Source: Hyphomonadaceae bacterium UKL13-1
Lineage (GTDB): Bacteria; Pseudomonadota; Alphaproteobacteria; Caulobacterales; Aquidulcibacteraceae
Assembly: GCA_001602435.1 (NCBI GenBank)
Contig: CP012156.1
Location: forward strand, 2,314,001 to 2,378,000
Direction: 5' to 3'
Length of the DNA stretch: 64,000 bases
The notes under the pieces are model-generated. The model was not told the DNA's origin, made no database searches, and saw only the letters and a list, made by a program, of their open reading frames with translations. The position numbers and the translations under genes were made by a program. Positions 40,666-50,959 of the stretch are shown here, one piece after another. Every line of letters begins with the position of its first letter. Position 1 is the first letter of the stretch.

Positions 40666-41961
40666 TTAGCGAATGCCGGGCACGTGCAAAGCCGCTTCCG
40701 CTTCTGCCTTGGCCTTCATAGCACCGCCCGCATGACGACCCAATTCAAGGCGTGCAATCGTGCGGTTATGCACTTCATCGGGACCGTCTGCCAAACGCAG
40801 CGTACGCTGATGGGCATAGGCCGAAGCCAAGCCGAAGTCTTGGCTGACACCGCCGCCGCCATGGGCTTGGATCGCATCATCAATGATCTGAAGGGCCATA
40901 TTAGGCGCTTGCACCTTGATCATGGCGATCTCAGCGCGAGCAACCTTATTGCCGACCGTATCCATCATATAAGCTGCCTTGAGGCAGAGGAGACGGGTCA
41001 TTTCGATATCAATGCGGGCGCGCGCAATGCGTTGCTCCCAGATTGAATGCTCGGCAACTGTCTTGCCAAAAGCGACGCGTGTGGTGAGGCGCTGACACAT
41101 CTTTTCCAGCGCCATTTCAGCGACGCCAATGGTGCGCATGCAATGGTGGATGCGACCTGGGCCCAAGCGGCCTTGGGCGATCTCAAAGCCTGCACCTTCG
41201 CGCAAGATCAAGTTTTCAGCCGGCACCCGCACATTTTCCATCTTCACTTCAAAGTGGCCGTGGGGCGCATCATCATAGCCAAACACATGCAGCGGACGAA
41301 CCAAGGTCACGCCCTTTGCATCCAAAGGCATCAAGATCTGGCTTTGCTGGGTGTAGGACTTGGCGCTGGGGTCGGTCTTGCCCATCACGATGGCGACTTT
41401 GCAGCGTGGGTCACCGACGCCAGAGCTCCACCACTTCGTGCCATTGATAACATATTCGTCGCCATCGCGGACGATAGACGTTTGGATATTGGTCGCGTCA
41501 GACGAGGCAACGGCTGGTTCGGTCATCAAGAAGGCCGAACGGATTTGCCCGTTCATCAAAGGCCGCAGCCACTTTTCCTTTTGCTCCAATGTGCCATAGC
41601 GCATCAGAACTTCCATATTGCCGGTGTCAGGTGCCGAGCAATTGAATACTTCAGACGCAAAGCCAACGCGGCCCAAAATTTCAGCAATCGCCGAATAGGT
41701 GACGTTCGATAGGCCGGGGCCTTCAAACTCAAACGTATCGTCGACATGGGCAGCGCCATGGCTTGGCGGCATGAACATGTTCCAGAGGCCAGCAGCCTTT
41801 GCTTTGACTTTGAGGTCTTCGACGACTTGGATGACCTTCCAACGCTCACCCTCAGCATCTTGTTGCTGATAAACCGGAATGGCAGGAATGATATGTTCCT
41901 CCATAAAGGCTTCAACCCGGCCAATCCAATGCTTGGTTACGTCTGAATGTTCGAAAATCAT
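40666..41961 (-). CDS. Acyl-CoA dehydrogenase family protein
   Basis: A 431-residue flavoprotein of the acyl-CoA dehydrogenase family. Signature [16 protein letters not shown] (FAD-binding region) and later [20 protein letters not shown] and [20 protein letters not shown] (C-terminal signature) are clear. It has no signal peptide and should oxidise acyl-CoA substrates in the cytosol, passing electrons to ETF; chain length unknown. ATG 41961 is used; the longer frame upstream has no typical start. Converges with the flagellin island, sharing a bidirectional terminator. Confidence 0.92.
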   Translation of the reverse strand: MIFEHSDVTKHWIGRVEAFMEEHIIPAIPVYQQQDAEGERWKVIQVVEDLKVKAKAAGLWNMFMPPSHGAAHVDDTFEFEGPGLSNVTYSAIAEILGRVGFASEVFNCSAPDTGNMEVLMRYGTLEQKEKWLRPLMNGQIRSAFLMTEPAVASSDATNIQTSIVRDGDEYVINGTKWWSSGVGDPRCKVAIVMGKTDPSAKSYTQQSQILMPLDAKGVTLVRPLHVFGYDDAPHGHFEVKMENVRVPAENLILREGAGFEIAQGRLGPGRIHHCMRTIGVAEMALEKMCQRLTTRVAFGKTVAEHSIWEQRIARARIDIEMTRLLCLKAAYMMDTVGNKVARAEIAMIKVQAPNMALQIIDDAIQAHGGGGVSQDFGLASAYAHQRTLRLADGPDEVHNRTIARLELGRHAGGAMKAKAEAEAALHVPGIR

Positions 41962-42079
41962 GTCGTGCTCCCTGTTTCGTGTTCTTCTACCTTCCGAGCA
42001 ACCTAGCCCCGTGCTGGCGGGAGGGCAATCGAAAGCATGAGACTTGAAGCGGATAAAACTGCGGCATAAACAGCAAGGC

Positions 42080-42655
42080 ATGAAACTTTTCCCCGTTACA
42101 GCGCACCGACACGACGTCTCCTTGACCCCTTTGGTCGAAGCGGACCGGGAAGCATTGCGCGCAGCCGCGTCTGACCCTGCTCTTTTCCGCTATTGGCCGC
42201 GCGATATGGCCGCAGATAAGTGGGATCAGAACTTTGATTGGATGCTGCAAGAGCAAGCTGCCGGTCGATGGCTTTTCCACACCGTCAAGGCGGGCGACGG
42301 GCGGATTGTCGGCCAAACCTGTTACCTCGCGATCCGGCCTGAACATAAGGGCGTTGAGATTGGCGGAACTTGGTATGTGGCTGATGTCCACGGCACGCAA
42401 GTTAACCCCACTTGCAAGCTCGTCCTCTTGGAAAACGCCTTTGCCTGCGGTGCCGAGCGGGTGGAACTGAAGACGGATGCACGCAACAGCCGCTCTCGCG
42501 CTGCGATCTTGAAGCTAGGCGCTTCGTTTGAAGGCATTTTCCGTCGACATCTCTTGTTGCCAGACGGTCAGTGGCGCGACACCGCTTGGTTTTCCATCCT
42601 GCGAGACGAATGGCCAAAGGTCAAAGCCGGTTTGGAAGCCCGTCTGGCCCGCTGA
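42080..42655 (+). CDS. GNAT-family N-acetyltransferase (RimJ-like)
   Basis: A 191-residue acetyltransferase of the Acetyltransf_3/RimJ-RimL type. It has [40 protein letters not shown] with a strand leading to GGTWYV, and a C-terminal [20 protein letters not shown], the AcCoA-binding and helix-4 region with the Asn/Arg pattern NSRSR. Substrate not predictable. ATG 42080 is used over the upstream 42044. Its stop lies only three bases from that of the convergent CCA gene. Confidence 0.87.
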   Translation: MKLFPVTAHRHDVSLTPLVEADREALRAAASDPALFRYWPRDMAADKWDQNFDWMLQEQAAGRWLFHTVKAGDGRIVGQTCYLAIRPEHKGVEIGGTWYVADVHGTQVNPTCKLVLLENAFACGAERVELKTDARNSRSRAAILKLGASFEGIFRRHLLLPDGQWRDTAWFSILRDEWPKVKAGLEARLAR

Positions 42656-42658
42656 GCT

Positions 42659-43906
42659 TCAGCCGAGCGCTTGCACCAAAGCTTTCAAACGCTCAACCAA
42701 GCCCATCTCATCCTCGGTAAAGTCATTTTCGACCCACCAACGTTCGAGCTCGCGCAAGATGTTGCCAACTGCAGGTCCAGGACGCGCGCCAGCTGCCAGC
42801 ACTTGCTCCCCCGTCACTGGAAAGCGTGGCGCGACAAAGCCACTCGACAGGGCAATCATCGCGCGCCATTGGCTCGTGCGTCTGGGCTCAGGATCATGCG
42901 CCCACGCCAACCGCACGCGGTCGAGATAAAGGGCTGTCCCCATCCAATAGAGCGCGCGGCGAACCTCGCGGGCCGACAAATAGGATTGGATGCCCGTCTG
43001 ATCACTGGCCCAAGCCAATAAGCGTTCACCTTCCGCGCTCGACAATTTGAGGCGGCTGACCAAGCCTGCAACCCGCGTTGGATCGCGTGGCAAGAGCGCC
43101 ATCAAGCGCTGTAGCGGCTCTGGGTCTAGGAACAGACTGGTTTCGATCTCGACCAAATAGTGGAGGGCTTTGAGGTCCGTAGCTTCGGGTAAAATGGCAG
43201 CCAAAACGCTTGTTTCGGCCATGGCGGCTAGAACCGTGCGCGGATCAGGTGCCGCGAGCAGGCGCTTCAATTCCATCCAGACGCGCTCAACCGACAATTT
43301 CGCCATGCCGTCACGATGTTTCGCGCAAGCTGCCAGAGCAACCGGGTCTGGCGCGCCTTTGCCGTAAAAGGCGTGGAAGCGGAAGAAACGCAAGATGCGC
43401 AGATAATCTTCGGTGACGCGTATCTCGGCATCGCCCACAAAGCAGACATGGCCAGCCTTGGCATCGTCAATCCCTGTGCCAACGGGATCAAAGACGCGGC
43501 CCTGCGCGTCGCAATACAGCGCATTCATGGTCAGGTCGCGGCGCTGGGCATCGGCCAGCCAATCGCCAGTAAAGACAACTTCGGCGTAGCGGCCGTCGGT
43601 GGCCACATCCCTGCGCAGAGTCGTCACCTCCACTGGCTTGCCAGCGGGAATGGCGGTCACCGTGCCATGGGCCAGACCTGTGGGCACCACTTTGATGCCA
43701 GCCGCTTTCAGCGCCGCCATCACGGCATCTGGCTCTAATTGGGTCGCAATATCAATATCATGCGCCAGCTTGCCCAAAACCGCATCGCGCACGCACCCGC
43801 CAACCAAGCGGGCGCAGTCCGCCTTTGCCGCGTTGAGGGCGACAAGCACAGCTTGCGCATCGGGATTTCGCACCAAGGGATGAGTGGCGAGGCTGATCTC
43901 AGTCAT
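42659..43906 (-). CDS. cca: CCA tRNA nucleotidyltransferase
   Basis: Class II nucleotidyltransferase (415 residues) that adds or repairs the 3' CCA of tRNA. The head has RLVGGCVRDAVLGKLAHDID with the GG and DxD catalytic signature (DID), then RRDLTMNALYCD and TEDYLRILRFFRFHAFYG, all hallmark blocks. No HD domain is seen. Cytosolic. The gene ends three bases from the GNAT gene. It is followed upstream (43971) by a VOC gene on the same strand, 64 bases away. Confidence 0.93.
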   Translation of the reverse strand: MTEISLATHPLVRNPDAQAVLVALNAAKADCARLVGGCVRDAVLGKLAHDIDIATQLEPDAVMAALKAAGIKVVPTGLAHGTVTAIPAGKPVEVTTLRRDVATDGRYAEVVFTGDWLADAQRRDLTMNALYCDAQGRVFDPVGTGIDDAKAGHVCFVGDAEIRVTEDYLRILRFFRFHAFYGKGAPDPVALAACAKHRDGMAKLSVERVWMELKRLLAAPDPRTVLAAMAETSVLAAILPEATDLKALHYLVEIETSLFLDPEPLQRLMALLPRDPTRVAGLVSRLKLSSAEGERLLAWASDQTGIQSYLSAREVRRALYWMGTALYLDRVRLAWAHDPEPRRTSQWRAMIALSSGFVAPRFPVTGEQVLAAGARPGPAVGNILRELERWWVENDFTEDEMGLVERLKALVQALG

Positions 43907-43970
43907 GCTGCGCAGATAGGGCCGAAAATGGCACCTGTCATCCCTCGGATTGCATGGCGCGCGTCAGTTG

Positions 43971-44351
43971 TCACCCAGAGTCACCGGTCTGTTGCCACAA
44001 TTCAATCTTGGTACCATCGGGATCGACCAGCCAAGCGAACTTGCCATAGGGCTCTTCTTGCACATCGCCCAGCATCTCGCCACCCGCAGCCAATATCCTG
44101 ACGAGGAGTGCGTCGAGGTCATCCACCCGGAAGTTGAGCATCACATCCCGCGTGGAAGGCGCAAAGTAGTCGGTATCAGCCTTAAACGGACTCCAAAGCT
44201 GGTAGCCATCTTGACCTGCAAGTGAGAAATTCACGCCATAGTCATCCAGCGCGAAACCCAACACATCGCGGTACCAAGCCTTCAACCGATCCGGGTCGGG
44301 GCTTTTGATAAAGACCCCGCCCAAACCCAAAACACGACCGCGATCTGTCAT
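43971..44351 (-). CDS. VOC-family (glyoxalase-like) protein
   Basis: A 126-residue single VOC module. GGVFIKSPDPDRLKAWYRDVLGF opens it (described in parts: GGVFIKSPDPDRLKAWY, then DVLGF), followed by YQLWSPFKADTDYF, VMLNFRVDDLDAL and FAWLVDPDGTKIELWQ. The pattern resembles glyoxalase/bleomycin-resistance proteins, with metal-binding residues at the family positions not certain. Lies ten bases after the stop of the acyl-CoA synthetase gene on the same strand, so possibly co-transcribed. Confidence 0.85.
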   Translation of the reverse strand: MTDRGRVLGLGGVFIKSPDPDRLKAWYRDVLGFALDDYGVNFSLAGQDGYQLWSPFKADTDYFAPSTRDVMLNFRVDDLDALLVRILAAGGEMLGDVQEEPYGKFAWLVDPDGTKIELWQQTGDSG

Positions 44352-44360
44352 CCCCTGCCC

Positions 44361-46076
44361 CTATTCAAACAAAGCTTTCAGCTCCCGCTTCAGGATTTTG
44401 CCATTGGCATTGCGCAACAAAGGCTCGTTCATGATGCGCACATGCGCGGGGACTTTGAAGCTGGCGAGTGAAGCCCCGACCCAGCGTTTCAGCTCTTCGG
44501 CCGTCAAGGTCGAACCCGGCGGCACCGTCACGACCGCCCCCACTTCTTCACCGAGGACCTTATGGGGCACGCCGATGATGGCCGCGTCGGAAATGTCGGG
44601 GTGCTTATAGAGAATGTCCTCGATTTCCGAGCAATAGACATTCTCGCCACCGCGAATGATCATGTCCTTGGCGCGGTCGACGATGAAGATGAAGCCTTCT
44701 TCGTCCATTTTGACCAAATCGCCCGATTTAAACCAGCCACCACCAAAGGCCGCTTCGGTCGCTTCAGGCTTATTCCAATAGCCCACAATGACATTGGGGC
44801 CACGTATCCACAATTCACCCACTTCGCCGAGGGGCACGTCTTGGCCATTGGCATCGACAACGCGCACATCATTGATCGGATGGGCTGGACCGCACGACAG
44901 CGGCCGCAACTCATAATCTTCCGAGCCAATATTGGTGACGGCGGCAGAAGTCTCGGTCAGGCCATAGCCTTGACCGGGCGACACTTTCGGGAAGGTCTCC
45001 ACGATTTTGCGCACCAATTCTGCCGAGGAAGGCGCCCCGCCGTAAGAAACGCTCTCCACGGTAGAAGTGTCAAACTCCTTCAATTGCGGATGCTCAATCA
45101 CTTGCCACGCAATGGCCGGCACGCCGCCAAAGCTGTTGATCTTTTCCTGCTCGATCAACTCAATCCCTTTAAGCGCATCCCAGCGGTGCATCATGACGAT
45201 CTTCACACCTTGCGCCACCGAGGGCACCAGCACGGCGTGACAGCCCGTGACATGGAAGAAGGGAATGGCCAACAAAGTCGCCTTCTTGGGCAGAGTTGGA
45301 TCGGGTGCGGGCGGGGTCTCGCCCCGACGCAAGAATTGGCGGGCCGTATTGACCATCATATTCATTAGATTGGTGATGACATTGCGGTGTGTGCCATAAG
45401 CACCTTTTGGTGCACCGGTTGTGCCGGAGGTATAAAACAGGGTGCACAGGTCTTCGGGGTCGAGGTCAACATCGGGGGGTGCTGTCTCTGGCAGGCTCGC
45501 CCAAGAAACAGACTCGCCGATCAAATCTTCCAGTGCGATCGCGCCAGCGGGCTTATCATCGCCGCCACGCGCCACGATCAGGGCCTTTAGGTTCGGGATA
45601 TTCGGCAGCTTTTCTGCAATCCGGTCGGCGCGCTCCACATCCACAATCGCCAGAACCGAACCAGAATCGCGCAGGCCATATTCCAGCTCGTCTGCAGTCC
45701 ACCATGCGTTTAACGGGCAAATCATCGCGCCAATGATGACGCTGGCCCAAAACACCACCGGCCATTCGGGCAGATTGCGCATCACCAGCGCAACCCGGTC
45801 ACCCTTTTTGACGCCATAAGTGTCCTTCAAAACATGGGCGAGTTTCGCGGCCGCATTGGCGTGGGCGCGATAGGTAATCCGCTCATGGCCATAAACCAAA
45901 AACTCAAGTTCACCATGCGAGCGGCCAATTTCGAAAATATCCCGCAGATTTTGTGGGCCGACTTTGTAAACGCGAACATCTTGACCGCGAATGGTCTTGG
46001 TTTCGATCTCTAAAGGACCACCTGGACCCGTGAGAATGGCATGAGCTTGTGCAACCGACATGGCTGGAAATGGCAT
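44361..46076 (-). CDS. AMP-dependent acyl-CoA synthetase/ligase
   Basis: A 571-residue adenylate-forming ligase, likely activating a fatty or related acid with CoA. The AMP-binding P-loop motif LFYTSGTTGAPKGAYGTH is present, with the later blocks GYGLTETSAAVTNIG and GELWIRGPNVIVGYWNKPEA and FKSGDLVKMDEEGFIFIVDR, typical of long-chain acyl-CoA ligases. C-terminal NGKILKREL carries the conserved catalytic Lys. ATG 46076 is preceded by AGAGGAAAC. Chain length specificity unknown. Confidence 0.93.
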   Translation of the reverse strand: MPFPAMSVAQAHAILTGPGGPLEIETKTIRGQDVRVYKVGPQNLRDIFEIGRSHGELEFLVYGHERITYRAHANAAAKLAHVLKDTYGVKKGDRVALVMRNLPEWPVVFWASVIIGAMICPLNAWWTADELEYGLRDSGSVLAIVDVERADRIAEKLPNIPNLKALIVARGGDDKPAGAIALEDLIGESVSWASLPETAPPDVDLDPEDLCTLFYTSGTTGAPKGAYGTHRNVITNLMNMMVNTARQFLRRGETPPAPDPTLPKKATLLAIPFFHVTGCHAVLVPSVAQGVKIVMMHRWDALKGIELIEQEKINSFGGVPAIAWQVIEHPQLKEFDTSTVESVSYGGAPSSAELVRKIVETFPKVSPGQGYGLTETSAAVTNIGSEDYELRPLSCGPAHPINDVRVVDANGQDVPLGEVGELWIRGPNVIVGYWNKPEATEAAFGGGWFKSGDLVKMDEEGFIFIVDRAKDMIIRGGENVYCSEIEDILYKHPDISDAAIIGVPHKVLGEEVGAVVTVPPGSTLTAEELKRWVGASLASFKVPAHVRIMNEPLLRNANGKILKRELKALFE

Positions 46077-46318
46077 TGATGTTTCCTCTCCCTGAAGGGA
46101 TTATGTGCCGCCTCTTTGGGCGTTTGATGCAGGTATTCAACGAGAGAAGCAGCAAAGCAAGGGAAAATCATGCGACGCGTGGGCTGATAGCAGCCAAATA
46201 ATCCCAGAGGCGCTAAAGCCGCAGCCAGCTAGCCCATAAGCCGATGACAAGTGACCTAGGCGTCCCCACATAGATAAACAGAGATTGCCGTCCCTGACGG
46301 CCCGTAAAGGAGCAGGAC

Positions 46319-46852
46319 ATGCCACAAGAACGCCCAAAAACTCGCCTCATCGGGCTCGCGCTGGCGCTTAGCCTCCCACTCTTGGCCGCTGCCTGTGGCG
46401 CGAAAGACGATCAAGTCGGCGGCTTCACCAATGATTTGACTGGCAATGAGATTAAGGTGACGGCGCTGCGCGATCCGCAATTGCCACAAGTTACCTGCTA
46501 CTTTGGCTCGTTCGACCGCAGCCTGCTTGACCGTCTGGGCAAGGGCAATTGGTTTGAGAACCCGTCCAACACCGCCATAGATTGCCACCAGACCAGCCCA
46601 ATCGACGCGACTACGTTGGCTACCTTGCCGAAGAATTCGGAAGTCTTCTCCAAAGGATCCAGCCTGTTCTTCAAAAGCATCGCTTTGCGCCGGATTGTCG
46701 ACGTGCCTAATCAGTCGATTATTTATGTTTCCTATAGTCGCGAACTGGTGGCAGCGTCGGCCAAATTGGGCATGAGTGTTGTGCCCGTGACCTTTGCGGC
46801 CCCGGCATCGCCGCCCACAGCAGCGGCGCCTGCCCCGAGCGCAAAGCCCTAA
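46319..46852 (+). CDS. creA: CreA family lipoprotein
   Basis: A 177-residue exported protein. The N-terminus [17 protein letters not shown] has a lipobox-like LAAAC, so it is probably a lipoprotein. The core [31 protein letters not shown] and [12 protein letters not shown] match CreA, a conserved proteobacterial periplasmic family of unknown role. A Pro/Ala-rich tail ([16 protein letters not shown]) follows, longer than in the E. coli protein. SD AAAGGAG precedes ATG 46319. It precedes uvrC by about 50 bases. Confidence 0.87.
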   Translation: MPQERPKTRLIGLALALSLPLLAAACGAKDDQVGGFTNDLTGNEIKVTALRDPQLPQVTCYFGSFDRSLLDRLGKGNWFENPSNTAIDCHQTSPIDATTLATLPKNSEVFSKGSSLFFKSIALRRIVDVPNQSIIYVSYSRELVAASAKLGMSVVPVTFAAPASPPTAAAPAPSAKP

Positions 46853-46902
46853 GGCGAAGGGGCCTTGCCTTCTGGCGCTGTCGCGTGCACCTCAGTCAGA
46901 CC

Positions 46903-48876
46903 ATGTCTAAGGCCGATTCAACCCCACTGCCCGATCTAGCCGACCTGCCGGGCGAAGCCACGCCGGTGAAGGGTGTGCTGCTGGGGGTTGAGGTGATCCG
47001 CGATCATTTGCGGCGTTTGCCGGGCAAGCCCGGGGTCTACCGGATGATTGGGGTCGATGGCGAAGTCCTCTATGTCGGCAAGGCAAAGAATTTGAAGAAT
47101 CGCGTGACCTCTTATGCCCGAGGTCTTGGCCATTCCAATCGGATCGCGCGCATGATCGACCTGACGCGCGCGATGGAATTTGTGGTGACGGCGACCGAGA
47201 CAGAGGCGCTGCTCTTAGAAGCCAATCTGATCAAGCGCCTTCGACCCCGCTTCAACATCCTGATGCGGGACGATAAGTCGTTTCCCTATATCGCCATCCG
47301 TCGCGATCATGCGGCACCACAAATTGCCAAGCATCGCGGCGCGCGCGCCAAGAATGTCGATTATTTCGGCCCTTTCGCCAGCGCTTGGGCGGTCAATGCC
47401 AGTCTAACGACCTTGCAGAAGGCGTTTCTCCTGCGCTCGTGCACCGACAGCGTCTATGACGGGCGCTCGCGGCCTTGCATGTTGCACCAGATCAAGCGCT
47501 GTTCGGCCCCCTGCGTCGGCTTGATCAGCAAAGACGATTATGGCGAATTGGTCGATGAGGCGACGGCATTCTTACGCGGCAAATCGGTCGATCTGCAAAC
47601 GCGCCTCGCCGATGATATGCATGAAGCTGCCGAGACCTTGGATTTCGAACGCGCAGCCCGCTTGCGTGACCGCATCAAAGCACTTGCCAGCATTCGGGCT
47701 GTTCAGGGGATCAACCCACAAAGCTTCCAAGAAGCCGATGTGTTTGGCTTGGCCTTAAATGGCGGGATGAGCTGTATCCAAGTCTTCTTTTTCCGAGCCG
47801 GGCAAAACTGGGGCAATCGCGCCTATTTTCCCAAGCACGAGAAGGAGGCCACAGAGCCTGAAATCCTCGATGCCTTCATGGCGCAATTTTATGACGACAA
47901 GCCCGCGCCGAGCCTGATCCTGACCAGCCATGCTTTGCCCGAGGAAGCCTTGTTGGCCGAGGCCTTGAGCCTGCGGATGGATGCCAAGGTTGAGATACGC
48001 TGTCCCCAACGCGGGGAGAAGCGCGATACGGTCGCCCATGCGACCTCCAATGCCCGCGAAGCACTGGCGCGCAAAATGGCCGAAAGCAGCACCCAGACGA
48101 AATTGCTCGATGGAGTCGCCGATGTGTTTGGCTTGGCGGCCACGCCGCAGCGGATTGAGGTCTATGACAATTCCCACATCCAAGGCAGCCATGCCGTTGG
48201 TGCCATGATTGTGGCCGGGCCTGATGGATTTGAGAAAAGCCAATATCGGAAATGGACCATAAAAGATGCCAAGGGCGGCGATGATTTTGCTATGATGCGC
48301 GAAGTCTTCACCCGCCGCTTTGCCCGCTTGGTACAGCCCGAGCCCGAAGATCTTCCCCCCAGTGTGGATATGGAAGGCAATTTGATCGACGAGAGCGGTC
48401 GCAAAAACCGGCAACAAGACACAGCTTGGCCAGACATTGTGTTGATAGACGGCGGCGAGCAGCAATTGGCCGTCGTTATGGACGTCGCGAAGGAATTGGG
48501 GCTGGAAGAGGACATCACGCTGATTTCCATCGCCAAGGGCGTGGACCGTGATGCGGGGCGCGAATATTTTCATGTGCCGGGCCGCGCACCCTTCCGCTTA
48601 GAACCCAAAGACCCTGTGCTCTATTATCTGCAGCGATTGCGCGATGAGGCCCACCGCTTTGCCATTGGCGCACATCGCCAGAAGCGCTCCATCGCCATTT
48701 CGAAAAATCCGCTCGACGAGATTGCCGGCGTGGGCCCGATGCGTAAGAAAGCCATTTTGGCGCGTTTTGGCTCTGCACGCGGCGTTGCGCGGGCGAGTGC
48801 GACTGAACTGATGGAAGTGCCAGGCGTCAATGAAGAGCTGGCAGCTCGAATCCAAGCTTATTTTCAAAGGACCTAA
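46903..48876 (+). CDS. uvrC: UvrABC excinuclease subunit C
   Basis: Makes both incisions beside DNA lesions in nucleotide excision repair. 657 residues. The N-terminal GIY-YIG nuclease is [20 protein letters not shown], then [10 protein letters not shown]; the UvrB-binding region is [20 protein letters not shown]; the RNase H-like nuclease is [20 protein letters not shown]; and two helix-hairpin-helix motifs ([17 protein letters not shown] and [19 protein letters not shown]) close it. ATG 46903 is preferred to GTG 46885. pgsA follows by two bases, as in many bacteria. Confidence 0.95.
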   Translation: MSKADSTPLPDLADLPGEATPVKGVLLGVEVIRDHLRRLPGKPGVYRMIGVDGEVLYVGKAKNLKNRVTSYARGLGHSNRIARMIDLTRAMEFVVTATETEALLLEANLIKRLRPRFNILMRDDKSFPYIAIRRDHAAPQIAKHRGARAKNVDYFGPFASAWAVNASLTTLQKAFLLRSCTDSVYDGRSRPCMLHQIKRCSAPCVGLISKDDYGELVDEATAFLRGKSVDLQTRLADDMHEAAETLDFERAARLRDRIKALASIRAVQGINPQSFQEADVFGLALNGGMSCIQVFFFRAGQNWGNRAYFPKHEKEATEPEILDAFMAQFYDDKPAPSLILTSHALPEEALLAEALSLRMDAKVEIRCPQRGEKRDTVAHATSNAREALARKMAESSTQTKLLDGVADVFGLAATPQRIEVYDNSHIQGSHAVGAMIVAGPDGFEKSQYRKWTIKDAKGGDDFAMMREVFTRRFARLVQPEPEDLPPSVDMEGNLIDESGRKNRQQDTAWPDIVLIDGGEQQLAVVMDVAKELGLEEDITLISIAKGVDRDAGREYFHVPGRAPFRLEPKDPVLYYLQRLRDEAHRFAIGAHRQKRSIAISKNPLDEIAGVGPMRKKAILARFGSARGVARASATELMEVPGVNEELAARIQAYFQRT

Positions 48877-48878
48877 GG

Positions 48879-49493
48879 ATGAAGTGGCTCCCCAATGCCG
48901 TCTCGATCAGCAGATTGGCTCTTGCGCCTCTGATTGGCTATTTGATCTGGGTAGGACTCGCCAAAGGTTTAGCGAACCGTGAGCTTGAGTGGGCATTTGG
49001 ATTGTTTGTGTTTTCAGCTCTGACCGACTGGCTGGACGGCTATCTCGCACGAAAGCTCGACGCCAAGAGCGAATTGGGCGGTAAGCTGGACCTTTGGGGC
49101 GACAAAATTCTGGTAGGGATTACCTTGCTGGCCTTGTGGGCGGGCTGGATCATGCAGAATAATCCACAAAGTGATCTGATTACTGGCGCTTTGGCAGATC
49201 CTTTAGGGATAGCGGCTGGGCTCTTCTTCCTGCTGGCCATTCCGGTGCGCGACAGCCTTGTGACGCGGTTACGCGCGCAAGCCAGTTCGAAGGGCATCTC
49301 CTTGTCCCCGACCTTTGCCGCGAAATCAAAGACTGCCGTGATTATGGGGGGAATGGGCGTGCTGCTCGCAGGGCTTGCGAGCGGCATGTCTGAATTGGGC
49401 TACGCTGGATTTGCTATTCTGGTCTTGGGAGCTTTGATGTCGATCTGGACCGGACTGTCTTACTTTAAGGCCGCCAAAGGGACCGGGAACTAA
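48879..49493 (+). CDS. pgsA: CDP-diacylglycerol-glycerol-3-phosphate 3-phosphatidyltransferase-type enzyme
   Basis: Inner-membrane CDP-alcohol phosphatidyltransferase (204 residues) that makes phosphatidylglycerol phosphate, the precursor of phosphatidylglycerol. The signature DGxxAR...GxxxDxxxD appears as DWLDGYLARKLDAKSELGGK, then LDLWGDK. It has five or six hydrophobic helices. ATG 48879 lies just after the uvrC stop, with AAGG upstream. The uvrC-pgsA order supports the identification. Its TAA shares CTAA (49490-49493) with the convergent PAS gene. Confidence 0.92.
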   Translation: MKWLPNAVSISRLALAPLIGYLIWVGLAKGLANRELEWAFGLFVFSALTDWLDGYLARKLDAKSELGGKLDLWGDKILVGITLLALWAGWIMQNNPQSDLITGALADPLGIAAGLFFLLAIPVRDSLVTRLRAQASSKGISLSPTFAAKSKTAVIMGGMGVLLAGLASGMSELGYAGFAILVLGALMSIWTGLSYFKAAKGTGN

Positions 49494-49960
49494 GCCGTCA
49501 ACATCCGCTGAAGTGCCCAGTTTGGCGCACGCGCGCCCGATAGCGCGATATCGAGGCCGATCACGGCTTCCACGTCTTCATCGCGTCCGAGCGGCAGGCG
49601 CATCCAAAAGCGGACGGAATGACCATGCACACCGACCTCAGCGGGCGCAACGCCACACGATGGCTTCCGCTCGCGCACAACCCGTTGGATCGTCTCGGCA
49701 GAACCAGGAAGCTCTGACTGTACCAAACACAGGCGCGGGTCATCGCCAAAGACATCGCGGAGCGCACTGCCAGCAACGCGCACGCGCGGGCCTTCCAATG
49801 CCTTGGTCTCGATCAATGAGATGAAGGGCAAAAGTGGGCCAAAGGCACGGGGTTGAAAACTCTCACGCGTCGGCATCGCCGAGCAGCCAGCTGCGCTGTT
49901 CCAGACGTCGAATAAACGACGCTGTTCTTCCAGCAGCAATTGAGCTCGGAACATTGACAC
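49490..49960 (-). CDS. PAS_5-type (alphaproteobacterial) PAS domain protein
   Basis: A compact PAS-fold protein of about 156 residues with no output domain. It has MPTRESFQPRAFGPLLPFIS, then LIETKALEGPRVRVAGSAL and DVFGDDPRLC, the layout of the PAS_5 family, which is restricted to alphaproteobacteria and of unknown function. GTG at 49960 is chosen because AGGGGG lies nine bases upstream; an ATG at 49954 is almost equivalent. It lies near mucR but on separate transcription, with an AT-rich spacer between. Confidence 0.72.
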   Translation of the reverse strand: MSMFRAQLLLEEQRRLFDVWNSAAGCSAMPTRESFQPRAFGPLLPFISLIETKALEGPRVRVAGSALRDVFGDDPRLCLVQSELPGSAETIQRVVRERKPSCGVAPAEVGVHGHSVRFWMRLPLGRDEDVEAVIGLDIALSGARAPNWALQRMLTA

Positions 49961-50095
49961 CAATATTAACCCCCTGTTGAGATTAGTATCAGTGATTTGC
50001 ACCGAATCGCGCAAGAGTCTTTATGTATAGCAAGAGAATATTTTCATCTTTTCACTGCGAATACTTGTTTCGCTAGCGAAACGATCTCTTAATAG

Positions 50096-50500
50096 TTAAC
50101 GGCGACCGCGTCCTAAGCCAATTTTCTTGGCCAACTCAGAGCGCGCTGCCGCATAATTTGGCGCAACCATCGGATAATCTGCAGGCAGACCCCATTTGGC
50201 GCGATAGTCGTCAGGAGACATATCATAGGAAGAACGCAAGTGGCGCTTCAGCGACTTGAACTTCTTGCCATCTTCCAAGCAGACAATATGGTCCGGGAAG
50301 ACGGACTTTTTGGCAGGCACGGCAGGAACCAATTCCTTGGACTCCACAACGGGCGCACCTTCATGGGTATTCTTTAACGACGCATAGACCGTCGAGATCA
50401 AACCAGGCAATTCCGATGAAGGAAGCTCATTGCCGGCCACATAGGCCGCAACGATTTCAACCGTCATCTCGATCAAACTGGCATCCGTGTTTTCCGACAT
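50096..50500 (-). CDS. mucR: MucR/Ros-family transcriptional regulator
   Basis: A 134-residue global regulator of the alphaproteobacterial MucR/Ros family, which binds AT-rich DNA and affects cell-cycle, surface and flagellar genes. The core HIVCLEDGKKFKSLKRHLRS and YRAKWGLPADYPMVAPNYAA is unmistakable. In the zinc-finger region, Ros has C-x2-C and a closing His; here the second Cys is Asp (CLED) and the last His is Ser, so the fold may not bind zinc in the classic way. ATG 50500. Upstream lies a long AT-rich gap that may hold its own sites. Confidence 0.93.
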   Translation of the reverse strand: MSENTDASLIEMTVEIVAAYVAGNELPSSELPGLISTVYASLKNTHEGAPVVESKELVPAVPAKKSVFPDHIVCLEDGKKFKSLKRHLRSSYDMSPDDYRAKWGLPADYPMVAPNYAAARSELAKKIGLGRGRR

Positions 50501-50959
50501 TACTTAGTTCCCCAGAAATTAGAGACCAGCGCCTCCAAAGACTAACCTTACATAGGCCTAGACCAGTGTGGAGCGCATTTAGATCAGATGCAGCACCACA
50601 TTATGGTTTTAGGCATTTATTTTCTCGTTGAACTGAGAAAACCACTGGGGCTGATTTGTTTCATCATACCGATGTAAATGCAAGCACTCAAACCATACTT
50701 TTTGCGCGGATACCCACGGTAGATCAAGACTGATTTAATTGATAACCCAAAAATTTGTACGCTATTTTAAAAAAGCTCATGCAAACGTTTCTAATTGAAT
50801 ATTCTATACTCAAAGTACTATTTGGTTACGCCTAACAAATTGTTATTACAATTCGTTCATGTTTAAAAATCCCCATACAGTGGAAAAAATCGTTTTCGAA
50901 TTTTATTTGGAAAATCGGCGCATTTTCGATACCGACGGGTATCGACAACTAAGGTAACC
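50501..50959. other. AT-rich intergenic region between mucR and the DUF2336 gene
   Basis: 459 bases with no gene of plausible length. It is clearly more AT-rich than the surrounding coding DNA, with runs such as AAAAAATCG and TTTTAAAAAAG. MucR proteins prefer AT-rich DNA with T-A steps, so this could be the autoregulatory region; that is inference. Near the right end, an inverted repeat CGATACC / GGTATCG (50927-50933 and 50938-50944) and the palindrome CTAAGGT-A-ACCTTAG (50949-50963) lie close together; the latter overlaps the DUF2336 stop. Confidence 0.5.
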
